Shown here piece after piece: positions 9,201-17,216 of a DNA stretch of 64,000 nucleotides. Numbering within the stretch: the stretch's first letter is position 1; every line of letters begins with the position of its first letter. The notes below the pieces were generated by a model, which was not told the origin of the DNA, did no database searches, and saw only the letters and a list, made by a program, of their open reading frames with translations. The position numbers and the translations under genes were made by a program. This DNA is from HdN1 sp964473645 (GTDB lineage: Bacteria; Pseudomonadota; Gammaproteobacteria; Pseudomonadales; Ketobacteraceae): positions 62,001 to 126,000 of the forward strand of contig CAYYPW010000006.1 in the NCBI GenBank assembly GCA_964473645.1. The letters run 5' to 3'.

Positions 9201-9875
9201 ATGCTATTCAAGTCGATCAGTAAAAATAGTCTGGTGCTGGGGGCTTTTGCGATTGCCACTACCGGTCTGGTGGTCGCAACACAATTGATCACTGCGGCGC
9301 GAATAGATGAACAACACCGGCTTTCGCTTGAAAAGTCACTGGCAGAGGTGTTGCCGGCGGGTGGATACGACAATGCCTTGGGCAGTGATACACTGACGCT
9401 TGCCGCCGATCCTTTACTGGGAACCAGCAAAACCAGTGTGGCCTACATTGCTCGACTGGGCGAGGTCCGCGAGGCATTGGTCTTTCAATCGGTGGCACCC
9501 GAGGGTTATGGCGGGTCGATCAATCTGCTGGTTGGCATCGATAAAAATGGCAACATTACCGGTGTGCGCGCGATGACACCGCACGCGGAAACGCCCGGCC
9601 TAGGGGACAAGATCGAATTAAAGAAATCCCCGTGGATTCTGAGCTTCAATGGTAAATCACTACAGAATCCCGCAGAAGCCCAATGGGGTGTAAAAAAGGA
9701 TGGCGGAGTTTTTGATGCCTTTACCGGGGCCACCATCACACCCCGCGCCGTGGTCAGCGCAGTAAAAAACACCCTGCTCTACGTACAGAAAAATCAAACC
9801 GTTTTGTTCGCGCCCTCAACTGGCAGCGACTCTCATGGAGTAGCCAGCCTTGGAGAAGATAGCCATGAACAATGA
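9201..9875 (+). CDS. rsxG: Rsx/Rnf complex flavoprotein subunit G
   Basis: A 224-residue single-pass membrane protein with an FMN-binding domain facing the periplasm, related to NqrC. One N-terminal transmembrane helix (about 10-32) precedes the domain; the FMN attachment motif FTGATIT puts the phosphoester-linked threonine at about residue 178. The 9-bp gap from rsxD includes a strong AGGAGG. Its 3' end overlaps rsxE by 11 bp if rsxE starts at its ATG. Confidence 0.94.
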   Translation: MLFKSISKNSLVLGAFAIATTGLVVATQLITAARIDEQHRLSLEKSLAEVLPAGGYDNALGSDTLTLAADPLLGTSKTSVAYIARLGEVREALVFQSVAPEGYGGSINLLVGIDKNGNITGVRAMTPHAETPGLGDKIELKKSPWILSFNGKSLQNPAEAQWGVKKDGGVFDAFTGATITPRAVVSAVKNTLLYVQKNQTVLFAPSTGSDSHGVASLGEDSHEQ

Positions 9876-10578
9876 AGAAATGCAAAAAATCGCCATCGAC
9901 GGCTTATGGAAAAACAACCCGGCACTGGTACAAATGTTGGGACTGTGCCCATTGCTTGCGGTGTCGGCGAGCGTGGTCAACGCATTGGCCTTGGGATTGG
10001 CCACCGCAGCGGTCTTGACCATGTCGAATACGGCCGTCTCGTTGATACGCAATTACACGACTGAAACCGTGCGCTTGCCGACGTATATTTTGTTGATCGC
10101 GGCATTCACCACCTGCATCGAATTTGTCATGCATGCGTACACCTATGATTTATATCTAACACTGGGCATTTTTATTGCCCTCATTGTCACCAACTGCAAC
10201 GTGCTGGGACGTGCTGACGGCTTTGCCAGCAAGCACCCGGTATTGCCCGCCGCACTGGACGGATTGATGACGGGGCTCGGATTCGCAGCGGTGTTAGTGG
10301 TGTTAGGAGCGTTACGCGAAGCCATAGGCCAAGGCACCCTGTTTGCCGACATGCACTTACTTTTCGGAGAAAGCGCGCGTAACTGGACCCTACATTTGAA
10401 CAAAGACTACCCGGGATTCCTGTTCGCTATTGTTCCGCCCGGCGCATTTATGTTTATGGGATTGCTGATCGCTCTGAAAAATGTGATCGATAAACGCATG
10501 GCCGAACGCGTAAAAGCACAACAGTTGGACGCTCCGGTTGCTTCACGACGGGTAAGAACCACCGGACAGATTTCGTGA
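9865..10578 (+). CDS. rsxE: Rsx/Rnf complex membrane subunit E
   Basis: A polytopic membrane subunit, paralogous to RsxA and NqrD, completing the complex. About 237 residues from the ATG at 9865, chosen because GGAGAAGATAGCC precedes it; an in-frame TTG at 9850 is less likely. Conserved features include NNPALVQMLGLCPLLAVS near the N-terminus and the VTNCNVLGRA segment, holding the pair of cysteines that mirror those of RsxA. It overlaps both neighbours: rsxG by 11 bp and nth by a GTGA, as expected of a translationally coupled operon. Confidence 0.94.
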   Translation: MNNEEMQKIAIDGLWKNNPALVQMLGLCPLLAVSASVVNALALGLATAAVLTMSNTAVSLIRNYTTETVRLPTYILLIAAFTTCIEFVMHAYTYDLYLTLGIFIALIVTNCNVLGRADGFASKHPVLPAALDGLMTGLGFAAVLVVLGALREAIGQGTLFADMHLLFGESARNWTLHLNKDYPGFLFAIVPPGAFMFMGLLIALKNVIDKRMAERVKAQQLDAPVASRRVRTTGQIS

Positions 10579-11210
10579 ACGCTGCCAAACGACTCGAAAT
10601 ATTCAAACGCTTTCACGCAGACAACCCTCAGCCTACCACCGAGCTGGAATATAACAGCCCGTTTGAGCTGCTGGTGGCCGTCATACTGTCGGCCCAGGCG
10701 ACCGACGTATCGGTAAATAAGGCAACGCGGCTGCTGTACCCCGTCGCCAATACCGCCGAAAAAATTCTGGCACTGGGTGTGGAAGGCTTAAAGCCGTACA
10801 TCAAAACCATTGGGTTGTTCAACAGCAAAGCAGAAAACGTCATCAAGACCTGCAAAATTCTGGTGGAACAGTATGATGGCGAAGTTCCCGCTGAACGTGA
10901 GGCACTGGAAGCGTTGCCCGGAGTCGGTCGCAAAACAGCAAATGTTGTGCTTAATACGGCCTTTCGCCAACCGACCATGGCAGTAGACACGCATATTTTT
11001 CGCGTTTCCAACCGTACCGGCATCGCTCCGGGTAAAAACGTAGTCGAGGTTGAAAAAAAACTGCTGAAACACGTGCCCAAAGAGTATTTGATGGACGCCC
11101 ACCATTGGCTGATATTGCATGGGCGCTATACCTGCACGGCACGCAAACCCAAATGTGGATCATGCCGTATTGAAGATCTTTGCGAATTTAAAGATAAAAC
11201 AGAGGATTAA
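10575..11210 (+). CDS. nth: Endonuclease III (DNA glycosylase/AP lyase)
   Basis: Removes oxidised pyrimidines from DNA and nicks the abasic site. The 211-residue protein has the helix-hairpin-helix LPGVGRKTAN, the catalytic lysine at 120, the GPD aspartate at 138 (VDTH), and a C-terminal 4Fe-4S cluster with spacing C-x6-C-x2-C-x5-C. The start is GTG overlapping the rsxE stop. The rsx-nth linkage is widespread in gammaproteobacteria and may serve cluster or redox supply. Its interior (10605-11057) is duplicated at 14469-14921 as a pseudogene fragment. Confidence 0.96.
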   Translation: MNAAKRLEIFKRFHADNPQPTTELEYNSPFELLVAVILSAQATDVSVNKATRLLYPVANTAEKILALGVEGLKPYIKTIGLFNSKAENVIKTCKILVEQYDGEVPAEREALEALPGVGRKTANVVLNTAFRQPTMAVDTHIFRVSNRTGIAPGKNVVEVEKKLLKHVPKEYLMDAHHWLILHGRYTCTARKPKCGSCRIEDLCEFKDKTED

Positions 11211-11214
11211 TAAC

Positions 11215-11418
11215 ATGCTTGATAAAAAACTGTTGGAACTGCTGGTATGCCCGGTAAGCAAAGGCAAGCTGGAATACGATGTGGAAAAAGGTGAATTGGT
11301 GAGCCTTTCCAGTAACCTTGCGTATCCGGTGCGTGATGGTATTCCGGTGATGCTGGAAGAGGAAGCGCGACCACTTACGCTGGAGGAGAAAGAGGCTTGG
11401 TTGAAGAAGCGCCGGTAA
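11215..11418 (+). CDS. Trm112/YcaR-family small zinc-ribbon-like protein
   Basis: A 67-residue protein starting MLDKKLLELLVCPVSKGKLEY. It belongs to the Trm112/UPF0434 (YcaR) family: LVCPVSKG, then a short hydrophobic SNLAYPVRDGIPVML segment. Many bacterial members keep only part of the zinc-binding cysteines, as here. Eukaryotic and archaeal Trm112 are activators of methyltransferases; the bacterial role is not settled. The true start is the ATG at 11215, four bases after the nth stop, so it may be the last gene of the rsx-nth operon; longer readings into nth are not supported. Confidence 0.85.
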   Translation: MLDKKLLELLVCPVSKGKLEYDVEKGELVSLSSNLAYPVRDGIPVMLEEEARPLTLEEKEAWLKKRR

Positions 11419-11798
11419 CGGCGCTGCTCCGCGCATCCACGAATTCTTAACTGTTCCGGTGAGAGCGGTTCTCTCACTGTCAAATAATCCTATCTAGACC
11501 AAGCAAGCGCTTCAGACCTCGTCTTGTAAGCAGAGGCATCCCGGCATTGTCGGTGTGCCCTCCATATGCACAATCTGGCACGCATTAGCCACCTCTCGCA
11601 TTGAAGGGGTGAGTTCTTCCAAGAATCCCCGCCCCTGGGAATATTCACACCTTTGCAAAAAAAATACTCCCACCTGCATCTACAGCGGCGTTTGCTGCGT
11701 ATTTCATGGCAAGACACCCAGCAAATGGCATCCGGAAACGAAGCCACCCTGCTGGTGATGTCCCCATCGTCATTTCACAGGCCAAAAGGGGTATTTAT
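11419..11798. other. 380-bp intergenic region, no recognisable gene
   Basis: It holds two hairpins that could end the upstream operon: GCGCC/GGCGC arms around 11409-11424 overlapping the end of the YcaR gene, and GTGAGAG/CTCTCAC arms around 11459-11477. Neither has a T run. The rest shows no coding pattern. The last 15 bases carry AAAAGGGG, the ribosome-binding site of the tiny ORF that follows. Confidence 0.5.
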
Positions 11799-11882
11799 AT
11801 GAACAAGACAATCATCACCGCAGTGATAGTGAATTTTCTCATCAGCGCACAAGCCTTTGCTGGCTATGGCATTGGCGGTTAA
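11799..11882 (+). CDS. Tiny signal-peptide ORF (27 aa)
   Basis: The frame encodes a nearly perfect Sec signal peptide: MNKTIITAVIVNFLIS followed by AQAFA as the cleavage site, and then only six residues, GYGIGG, before the stop. AAAAGGGG lies 8 bases before the ATG. It is 15 bp upstream of the next secreted-protein gene and shares its strand. It could be a short exported peptide, a leader that couples translation to the next gene, or the remnant of a longer gene lost by deletion. I do not recognise it. Confidence 0.4.
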   Translation: MNKTIITAVIVNFLISAQAFAGYGIGG

Positions 11883-11897
11883 TAGGGAGTATTCGAA

Positions 11898-12431
11898 ATG
11901 CACCATACAAGCGCGTTCAAAAAGTTTCAGGTTACAGGCCCACTGCTGGTAATGTCGATCGCATTGGCATTACCAACGGTTACACAGGCTCAGGATATCG
12001 TTGCCGAGTTAAAATATCGGTGTGATCAGGTGGGGGGCATAATGGATGAAGACAACCAATGTATCGACCCCATCGTCGTTCAAGGCGACGACGACGTAAT
12101 ACCGCTAAGCGATGTGGAGCTTCCCGCATTGCAGCGAACAGGATCACCTCGTTTGCGGGTGGGCAATCAGCTTTTTGTAGATGAGCCGATTGACGCGCCG
12201 ACACTGCAGCCAGTGGTGCCAACAATAGATGATGGCACAACGATAAATGTGACACAGGAGCAAGGCTTACGCATGTGTTTCAACCAACTGGAATACGAAG
12301 TACGTGCCTGCTATTACGCCTTTCCCAAAGATATCCAGGCGCACAACGAATGTGTGCAAGAAGCCAGTGCCACCTACGACGGCTGTCTGCGTTGGGTGCA
12401 AACCTTACCTTACGAAGAATTTCAGAATTAA
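11898..12431 (+). CDS. Hypothetical secreted protein with six cysteines
   Basis: A 177-residue protein not recognised as a known family. It has a signal peptide (hydrophobic 14-28, likely cleavage after TQA at about 31). The mature part has six cysteines at about 42, 55, 127, 138, 152 and 163, a number that would allow three disulfides in the periplasm; the middle (60-120) is acidic and proline-containing. The first cysteine pair sits in YRCDQVGGIMDEDNQCI and the other four in a C-terminal region that looks helical. AGGGAGT before the ATG is a good ribosome-binding site. Confidence 0.75.
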   Translation: MHHTSAFKKFQVTGPLLVMSIALALPTVTQAQDIVAELKYRCDQVGGIMDEDNQCIDPIVVQGDDDVIPLSDVELPALQRTGSPRLRVGNQLFVDEPIDAPTLQPVVPTIDDGTTINVTQEQGLRMCFNQLEYEVRACYYAFPKDIQAHNECVQEASATYDGCLRWVQTLPYEEFQN

Positions 12432-12500
12432 TTCTGGATACCCTTCCGCGCCAAGACATTTCAACTTAAAGAACGCGCCTGCTTGTCAGAATGCAATGGT

Positions 12501-12529
12501 CAGTGGTAGCCTCTTCGAAGGCTCCACTG
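12501..12529. other. Hairpin downstream of the secreted-protein gene
   Basis: Arms CAGTGG (12501-12506) and CCACTG (12524-12529) with inner pairing AGCC/GGCT. There is no T run. It is the first of two consecutive hairpins in the 12432-12612 spacer. Confidence 0.5.
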
Positions 12530-12548
12530 ATCTGCTTTGTGAAGTCTA

Positions 12549-12600
12549 AAAATTTGCCACGAATGGCACACCGTTGCGTTCGTCATTCGTGACAAATTTT
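12549..12600. promoter_or_regulatory. Large inverted repeat in the ndh leader
   Basis: Two 17-base arms (12549-12565 and 12584-12600) are complementary with one mismatch and are separated by 18 bases. The outer ends are AAAATTTG and CAAATTTT, so it could act as a bidirectional terminator, but it ends only 12 bases before the ndh ATG, leaving little room for a promoter after it. An operator or a 5'-leader structure controlling ndh is the alternative. Confidence 0.55.
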
Positions 12601-12612
12601 GGAAATTTAAAC

Positions 12613-13917
12613 ATGAGTACTAACGCTAAACGCGTCGTCATTGTTGGCGGCGGAGCTGGCGGGCTTGAACTCGCCACTCGCTTGGGTAATCGCCTGGGCA
12701 AGAAGAATCGTGCCCGTATTGTTTTAATCGACGCTGAACTCACCCATATCTGGAAGCCGCTTTTACATGAAGTGGCCGCCGGCACGCTGAACTCCTACGA
12801 AGATGAACTCAATTATTTCGCCCATGCCTCGCGAAATAATTTTGAATTTCGTCTTGGGCGCATGACAGGTTTGGACCGCAGCCGAAAAATCTTGAAATTG
12901 GCAGCACTTCTCGATAAGGAAGGACGTGAGCTGGCACCTGCACGCGAAGAACCCTATGACCTATTGGTGTTAGCTATGGGGTCAACGTCAAACGATTTTG
13001 GCACGCAAGGGGCTAGCGAGCATTGCATTTTTCTTGATACCCGCTCACAGGCGGAACGTTTTCATTCTCGTTTTCTTTCCAGTTATTTACAGGCCCATGC
13101 AGCGGGTGAAAATCAGGAACTGCATATTGCAATTGTCGGTGCGGGCGCTACGGGTGTTGAATTGTCCGCAGAATTGCTGCATGCCGCCGGAGAGCTTGCG
13201 CGTTATGGGCTTGACGATATTCAACCCGAAGGCGTAAAAATTTCATTGATCGAAGCAGCACCTCGCATATTGCCTGCCCTATCAGAGCGAATTGCTGATG
13301 GTGCACATAAGCAGTTGGAACGTATCGGCATTCACGTGTTGACGAACGAGAAAGTAACACGAATTACCGAAGACAGCATCGAGACTGCCAGCGGGAAAAG
13401 AATTCCCGCCACATTGAAAGTGTGGGCGGCTGGAATCAAGGCGCCGGATTTCCTGAATAGTCTCGATGGATTGGAGACCAATCGAATCAATCAGCTGTTA
13501 GTAACGCCGGGGTTACAGGTGACGCGAGATGCGGATATCTATGCCATCGGCGATTGCTGCAGTTGTCTATTGCCAGGACATGACCGGCCGATTCCACCAC
13601 GTGCACAAAGTGCGCATCAAATGGCAAGTTATATGGCTACCGTCATTGAAGCGCGAATCAAGGAGCGGGAATATGGAAAGCCGTTTCGCTATAGCGATTA
13701 TGGTTCGCTGGTATCATTGAGCAAAGCCGGCTCAGTGGGAAGCCTGATGGGTAATTTGATGGGAACGATCAATATCCATGGTTTTTTGGCTCGCATGCTA
13801 TATGTGTCTTTATATCGATTGCATCAGTTGGCCTTGTTTGGCGGCTTCAAGGCGGGTGTGATTTGGGTTAAGGACCAATTGGCGCGGCAAGCAAGGCCGA
13901 GAATGAAGTTGCATTGA
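12613..13917 (+). CDS. ndh: Type II NADH dehydrogenase (NDH-2) family oxidoreductase
   Basis: A 434-residue FAD-dependent pyridine nucleotide oxidoreductase that passes electrons from NADH to quinone at the membrane without pumping protons. FAD-binding motif VVIVGGGAGGLELA lies at the N-terminus and a second Rossmann motif IAIVGAGATGVELSAELL near 175, followed by the YAIGDCC segment. The C-terminus has the amphipathic/hydrophobic stretch (ARMLYVSLYRLHQLALFGG) typical of membrane-attached Ndh. The ATG at 12613 is preferred over a TTG 13 codons upstream that would lie within the inverted repeat. The gene is monocistronic. Confidence 0.9.
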   Translation: MSTNAKRVVIVGGGAGGLELATRLGNRLGKKNRARIVLIDAELTHIWKPLLHEVAAGTLNSYEDELNYFAHASRNNFEFRLGRMTGLDRSRKILKLAALLDKEGRELAPAREEPYDLLVLAMGSTSNDFGTQGASEHCIFLDTRSQAERFHSRFLSSYLQAHAAGENQELHIAIVGAGATGVELSAELLHAAGELARYGLDDIQPEGVKISLIEAAPRILPALSERIADGAHKQLERIGIHVLTNEKVTRITEDSIETASGKRIPATLKVWAAGIKAPDFLNSLDGLETNRINQLLVTPGLQVTRDADIYAIGDCCSCLLPGHDRPIPPRAQSAHQMASYMATVIEARIKEREYGKPFRYSDYGSLVSLSKAGSVGSLMGNLMGTINIHGFLARMLYVSLYRLHQLALFGGFKAGVIWVKDQLARQARPRMKLH

Positions 13918-13921
13918 GGGG

Positions 13922-13947
13922 ATCCACCGGCTGCCTTGACGGTGGAT
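13922..13947 (+). terminator. Hairpin after ndh
   Basis: Arms ATCCACC (13922-13928) and GGTGGAT (13941-13947) lie just after the ndh stop. No T run follows, so termination strength is uncertain. Confidence 0.35.
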
Positions 13948-13992
13948 GACAGTATCAAATGCCAAATCTATAGCGGGCTTTTATTTTCGCGA

Positions 13993-14032
13993 TTTGACAG
14001 CGGACTCCACCTCTCACTAGTCCGCTGTCAAA
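13993..14032. repeat. 14-bp inverted repeat at the edge of the EAL fragment
   Basis: Arms TTTGACAGCGGACT (13993-14006) and AGTCCGCTGTCAAA (14019-14032) are perfectly complementary around a 12-base loop. The right arm is the 3' end of the EAL pseudogene copy, so the left arm is an inverted duplicate of that end. The pairing extends further with a one-base bulge. Confidence 0.85.
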
Positions 14033-14468
14033 ATCGTAAAACGCCACTGCTTCTCCACATAATCCTTTTGTGCGAGTCGCTCGTCGACGTAAAGCCCGCT
14101 CAGCCATTGGCATCCCCGCTCGCCAAGAAAGGCAGCCTGATGAACACTCGCCACCCCTGGCGCCACCACTTGCAACCCCAACTGCCGCGCCAGATATAAA
14201 ATACCATCGACAATGGCAGCGTCGGTGGGTGATTCAGAAATGCCCGTCACCACTTTTTCGCTCAAGGTGACGTAGCTGAACGGAATTTTGCGCAGCATAT
14301 GCACGGGAGCAAAGCCTGTACCGAATTCATCAATGGCAAACTGAAAACCGTGACGTTTTAGCGCGAGAACTGCGTCCATGGTTTCACGTTCACGCACCAT
14401 GGCAGCGGCTTCAGGCAGCTCAACAACTACGTTACAGGCGTCTATGCCGAACTGTTTGACGGCATTGA
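14017..14468 (-). pseudogene. Truncated duplicate of the EAL-domain 3' end
   Basis: This stretch aligns without gaps to 17217-17668, the last 150 codons of the degenerate GGDEF/EAL gene, at an exact offset of 3200 bases. I count 13 mismatches in about 448 positions, none of them in the middle 260 bases. The reading frame and stop are kept (…RFTILTAD), but there is no start, no GGDEF domain and no upstream EAL half. At 14468/14469 it joins directly to an nth fragment. Almost certainly non-functional. Confidence 0.9.
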
Positions 14469-14927
14469 AAACACTTTCATGCAGACAACCCTCACCCCAC
14501 CACCGAGCTGGAATATAACAGCCCGTTTGAGCTGCTGGTGGCAGTCATATTGTCGGCCCAGGCGACCGACGTATCGGTAAATAAAGCAACGCGGTTGCTG
14601 TACCGCGTCGCCAATACCGCCGAAAAAATTCTGGCGCTGGGTGTAGAAGGCTTAAAGTCGTATATCAAAACCATTGGGTTGTTCAACAGCAAAGCAGAAA
14701 ACGTCATCAAGACCTGTAAAATTCTGGTGGAACAGTATGATGGCGAAGTTCCCGCTGAACGTGAGGCACTGGAAGCATTGCCCGGAGTCGGTCGCAAAAC
14801 AGCAAATGTTGTGCTCAATACGGCTTTTCGCCAACCGACCATGGCGGTAGACACCCATATTTTTCGCGTTTCCAACCGCACCGGCATCGCACCGGGCAAA
14901 AACGTGGTCGAGGTTGAAAAAGCGTAG
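14469..14927 (+). pseudogene. Truncated duplicate of nth (endonuclease III)
   Basis: Aligns without gaps to nth positions 10605-11057. It lacks the first 10 codons and everything after EVEK, including the 4Fe-4S cysteines; after the homology ends at 14921 the frame stops at 14925. I count about 23 mismatches in 453 positions, of which only four change an amino acid (R to H, Q to H, P to R, P to S). Without the cluster domain it should not fold as an active enzyme. The mostly silent differences suggest origin from a diverged but functional nth. Confidence 0.92.
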
Positions 14928-14940
14928 ATAAAGGACGAGC

Positions 14941-15161
14941 ATGAGTGCTGCTAGTACCATCAATGACGCTCTGTCGCAGGCGCTTGAAATGGTCGAGTTA
15001 GGGACAGACCAGGTACGAATTGTGCGTGAAGCGTTGAAAACCTCACGCACGATATGGCCGCTAAACACGGGTGGTCCTTGATGAAATTAGTGCAAGCGAA
15101 TGTGCTGGGCATTAAAGGCGCTTTAAAAGACAGACCACCCTACAGAATAGTCGTGAAGTAA
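14941..15161 (+). pseudogene. Small gene interrupted by a frameshift
   Basis: After a good AAGGACGAGC ribosome-binding site, a frame begins MSAASTINDALSQALE and runs to a stop at 15081 (46 codons). At the AAAA run 15037-15040 the next frame carries on a protein-like sequence (NLTHDMAAKHGWSLMK … PYRIVVK) to a stop at 15161. Adding one A would give a single protein of about 73 residues with a helical N-terminal half. So either a one-base deletion has broken a small gene or slippage is used. No family recognised. An overlapping TGATG start at 15081 is another reading. Confidence 0.45.
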
Positions 15162-15171
15162 GCGTTGAGAT

Positions 15172-16002
15172 ATGTTAAAAGTAATACAGAGCAATCTAAT
15201 TCAGCCTTCTTTCAATGGCACCGCAATGATTGCAAAAACCAAGCCCCAGCCTCAGCAAAATCATCTCTTAGCCGCCCTGTCACCTGATGTGCAAGGGCGC
15301 TTGTTTCCTTACTTGGAACTGGTACCACTGCCATTGCGCGCGTTACTGTATGAGTCACGCCACCCCATGCGGCACGTCTACTTCCCCACAGACTCCATTG
15401 TTTCGCTACAGTATATGATGGAAAACGGGGCATCGACTGCCCTTTCCGTGGTGGGCAATGAGGGATTACTAGGCATCACATTATTCCTGGGTGGTACAAA
15501 CACGCCGAGCAGGTCGCTGGTACAGAGCGCCGGTCACGCCTATCGACTCCCCAGGTTGCGGGTGAAAGAAGAGTTCAACCGCCACGGTCAGTTGCTGCAA
15601 CTAATGCTGCGCTACACACAGGCGCTGATCACGCAAGTCTCTCAAACCGCCGTTTGCAATCGACACCATTCGATCGATCAGCAACTCTGTCGCTGGCTCC
15701 TGCTTTCCATGGATCGACTGTCACACAACAACTTGACCATGACACAGGAATTCATTAGCAGCATGCTCGGCGTTCGTCGCGAAGGCGTCACGCTCGCTGC
15801 GTTAAAATTGCAGCAACTCGGCGTGATTTCATATTCACGCGGCTTGATCAAAGTGCTTGACAGGCCGAAACTTGAGTCGTTAAGTTGCGAGTGCTACGCG
15901 GTGGTCAAGAAAGAAACAGATCTGCTGCTTGACTACATGCCACAACGCCAAGTGATCACTGACACCAACTCCATTCCCACGGCGACACTTCGATCGCCGT
16001 AA
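15172..16002 (+). CDS. Crp/Fnr-family transcriptional regulator
   Basis: A regulator of up to 276 residues with an N-terminal cyclic-nucleotide-binding-like beta-roll (about 35-160; FPTDSIVSLQYMMENG, VVGNEGLLG) and a C-terminal Crp-type winged helix (about 170-245; recognition region SSMLGVRREGVTLAALKLQQ). No FNR-type N-terminal cysteine cluster is seen, and the sensor resembles the group that responds to unknown signals. Translation could start at the ATG at 15172 or at an internal ATG at 15226, just before the conserved region. It stands alone and convergent with the stress-gene pair that follows. Confidence 0.85.
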   Translation: MLKVIQSNLIQPSFNGTAMIAKTKPQPQQNHLLAALSPDVQGRLFPYLELVPLPLRALLYESRHPMRHVYFPTDSIVSLQYMMENGASTALSVVGNEGLLGITLFLGGTNTPSRSLVQSAGHAYRLPRLRVKEEFNRHGQLLQLMLRYTQALITQVSQTAVCNRHHSIDQQLCRWLLLSMDRLSHNNLTMTQEFISSMLGVRREGVTLAALKLQQLGVISYSRGLIKVLDRPKLESLSCECYAVVKKETDLLLDYMPQRQVITDTNSIPTATLRSP

Positions 16003-16032
16003 TAGGGTGCAACCTTTTTCGGCAAGGTTATA

Positions 16033-16548
16033 TCAGGCATGAGCTTCTTCTGAATGCGAGATGTGTTGAGCACCAGCCTCCTTGAAAATTTTCTTAACCT
16101 TGCTCACGACATCGCTGTCACGTGCGTGAACTGAGATCAGAATGTTGCCTTGCTGAATTTTCCCCTGGTATTGTTTAGCTTCATATTCGGGAATACCCAT
16201 TCCGACAAGCGCACCAGTCAGGCCTCCCAATGTTGCACCGGTCGCAACACCACCAAGTGCGGCCAAAATAGGACCCGCTGCAATAAAAGGGCCCAAGCCA
16301 GGAATAGCCAATACACCAGCACCCACTAGCCACCCCAAACCACCACCGACAACACCGCCCACGCTCGCGCCAGTAGTAGCGCCTTCAGGCATTTTAGTGT
16401 GTTTTTCGTGTACAAAATCTCGAGCACCCGACTTATCCGGATACAACGCCGATACATCGTTGGATAAAATACCTTCCTTTTGAAGCTGATTAACGATCTG
16501 GTTAAGCATCAATTCATTGGGGACAATGCAAAAAACTGAAGAAGTCAT
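16033..16548 (-). CDS. Glycine-zipper general-stress-type membrane protein
   Basis: A 171-residue protein. An N-terminal alpha/beta region like the YflT/GsiB-type 'heat-induced stress protein' domain (VFCIVPNELMLNQIVNQL) is followed by a long Gly/Ala-rich hydrophobic segment (about 57-118) with repeated GG spacing typical of glycine-zipper membrane insertion, and then a small ferredoxin-like C-terminal region (GNILISVHARDSDVVSKVKK). Function unknown; related proteins are induced by stress. Located 48 bp downstream of the BON-domain gene on the same strand, probably co-transcribed. Confidence 0.7.
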   Translation of the reverse strand: MTSSVFCIVPNELMLNQIVNQLQKEGILSNDVSALYPDKSGARDFVHEKHTKMPEGATTGASVGGVVGGGLGWLVGAGVLAIPGLGPFIAAGPILAALGGVATGATLGGLTGALVGMGIPEYEAKQYQGKIQQGNILISVHARDSDVVSKVKKIFKEAGAQHISHSEEAHA

Positions 16549-16596
16549 GGTGTTTCTCCACTGTGAAAAGAAAGAATACTTGTGTAAATTGCAGTC

Positions 16597-16998
16597 TTAT
16601 TCGTCACTAAGCCCAGCGACTTCAAGCTGATCTTGCACGTGCGTCGAACCCGCTACCTTACGAGCAACTGATACCACTTTTAGTCGCTCATTTTCATCTT
16701 TCACGGGGCCGCGTAAGGTAACCTTACCATCAGCGGTTATTATCTTTACGTTATGAGCGTTTACTGAAAGCGACTCATCATCAGTAACGGCGTCTCTGAT
16801 ACGGCGCGTAATCTCAACGTCGGTATTAGCATTAGATTGATCCATCGGTGTTTTTGTCGCGTCCGACTGATCCCTTTTATTGATGCCGGTGTTGTCGACT
16901 TCTTTAGGTTTCGAGTAATTCTCTGCGACCAGATAACTTGAAGCGCCACAAGCGCCGATCGCAAGCACACAAGTGAATGCAGCAACATTTTTATTCAT
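16597..16998 (-). CDS. BON-domain (OsmY-like) exported protein
   Basis: A 133-residue protein from the ATG at 16998 (MNKNVAAFTCVLAIGACG). It has a hydrophobic N-terminal signal or anchor with a possible lipobox-like IGACG, then a polar linker, then one BON domain (about 60-128: VEITRRIRDAVTDDESLSV … VKIITADGKVTLRGPVKD). BON proteins of the OsmY type act in the periplasm under osmotic or envelope stress. Upstream in-frame ATGs at 17016 and 17064 would add residues that destroy the signal peptide. First gene of a two-gene stress unit. Confidence 0.8.
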   Translation of the reverse strand: MNKNVAAFTCVLAIGACGASSYLVAENYSKPKEVDNTGINKRDQSDATKTPMDQSNANTDVEITRRIRDAVTDDESLSVNAHNVKIITADGKVTLRGPVKDENERLKVVSVARKVAGSTHVQDQLEVAGLSDE

Positions 16999-17216
16999 AA
17001 ATAAATATATATCCATATGCAAACAAGGAGTATTCATAGTTCCTGCCATACCATCGCGCGACAAGGAACAATGAACACAGTAATGAACCGGTAAATTATT
17101 ATCTGTTCGATAGCGTACGAAGCGATGGGTTGGTGTTATGGAAGATAGAACTGGGTTCCAGGAGGAAGGTTTTGACGCAATTTAAAAATCGATTTTACAC
17201 GCAGAATAAAATCTCA

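Noticed and set aside
14538..14927. A functional second endonuclease III
   Set aside because: It lacks the N-terminus and the 4Fe-4S cysteines and ends in a foreign stop; treated as a pseudogene fragment.
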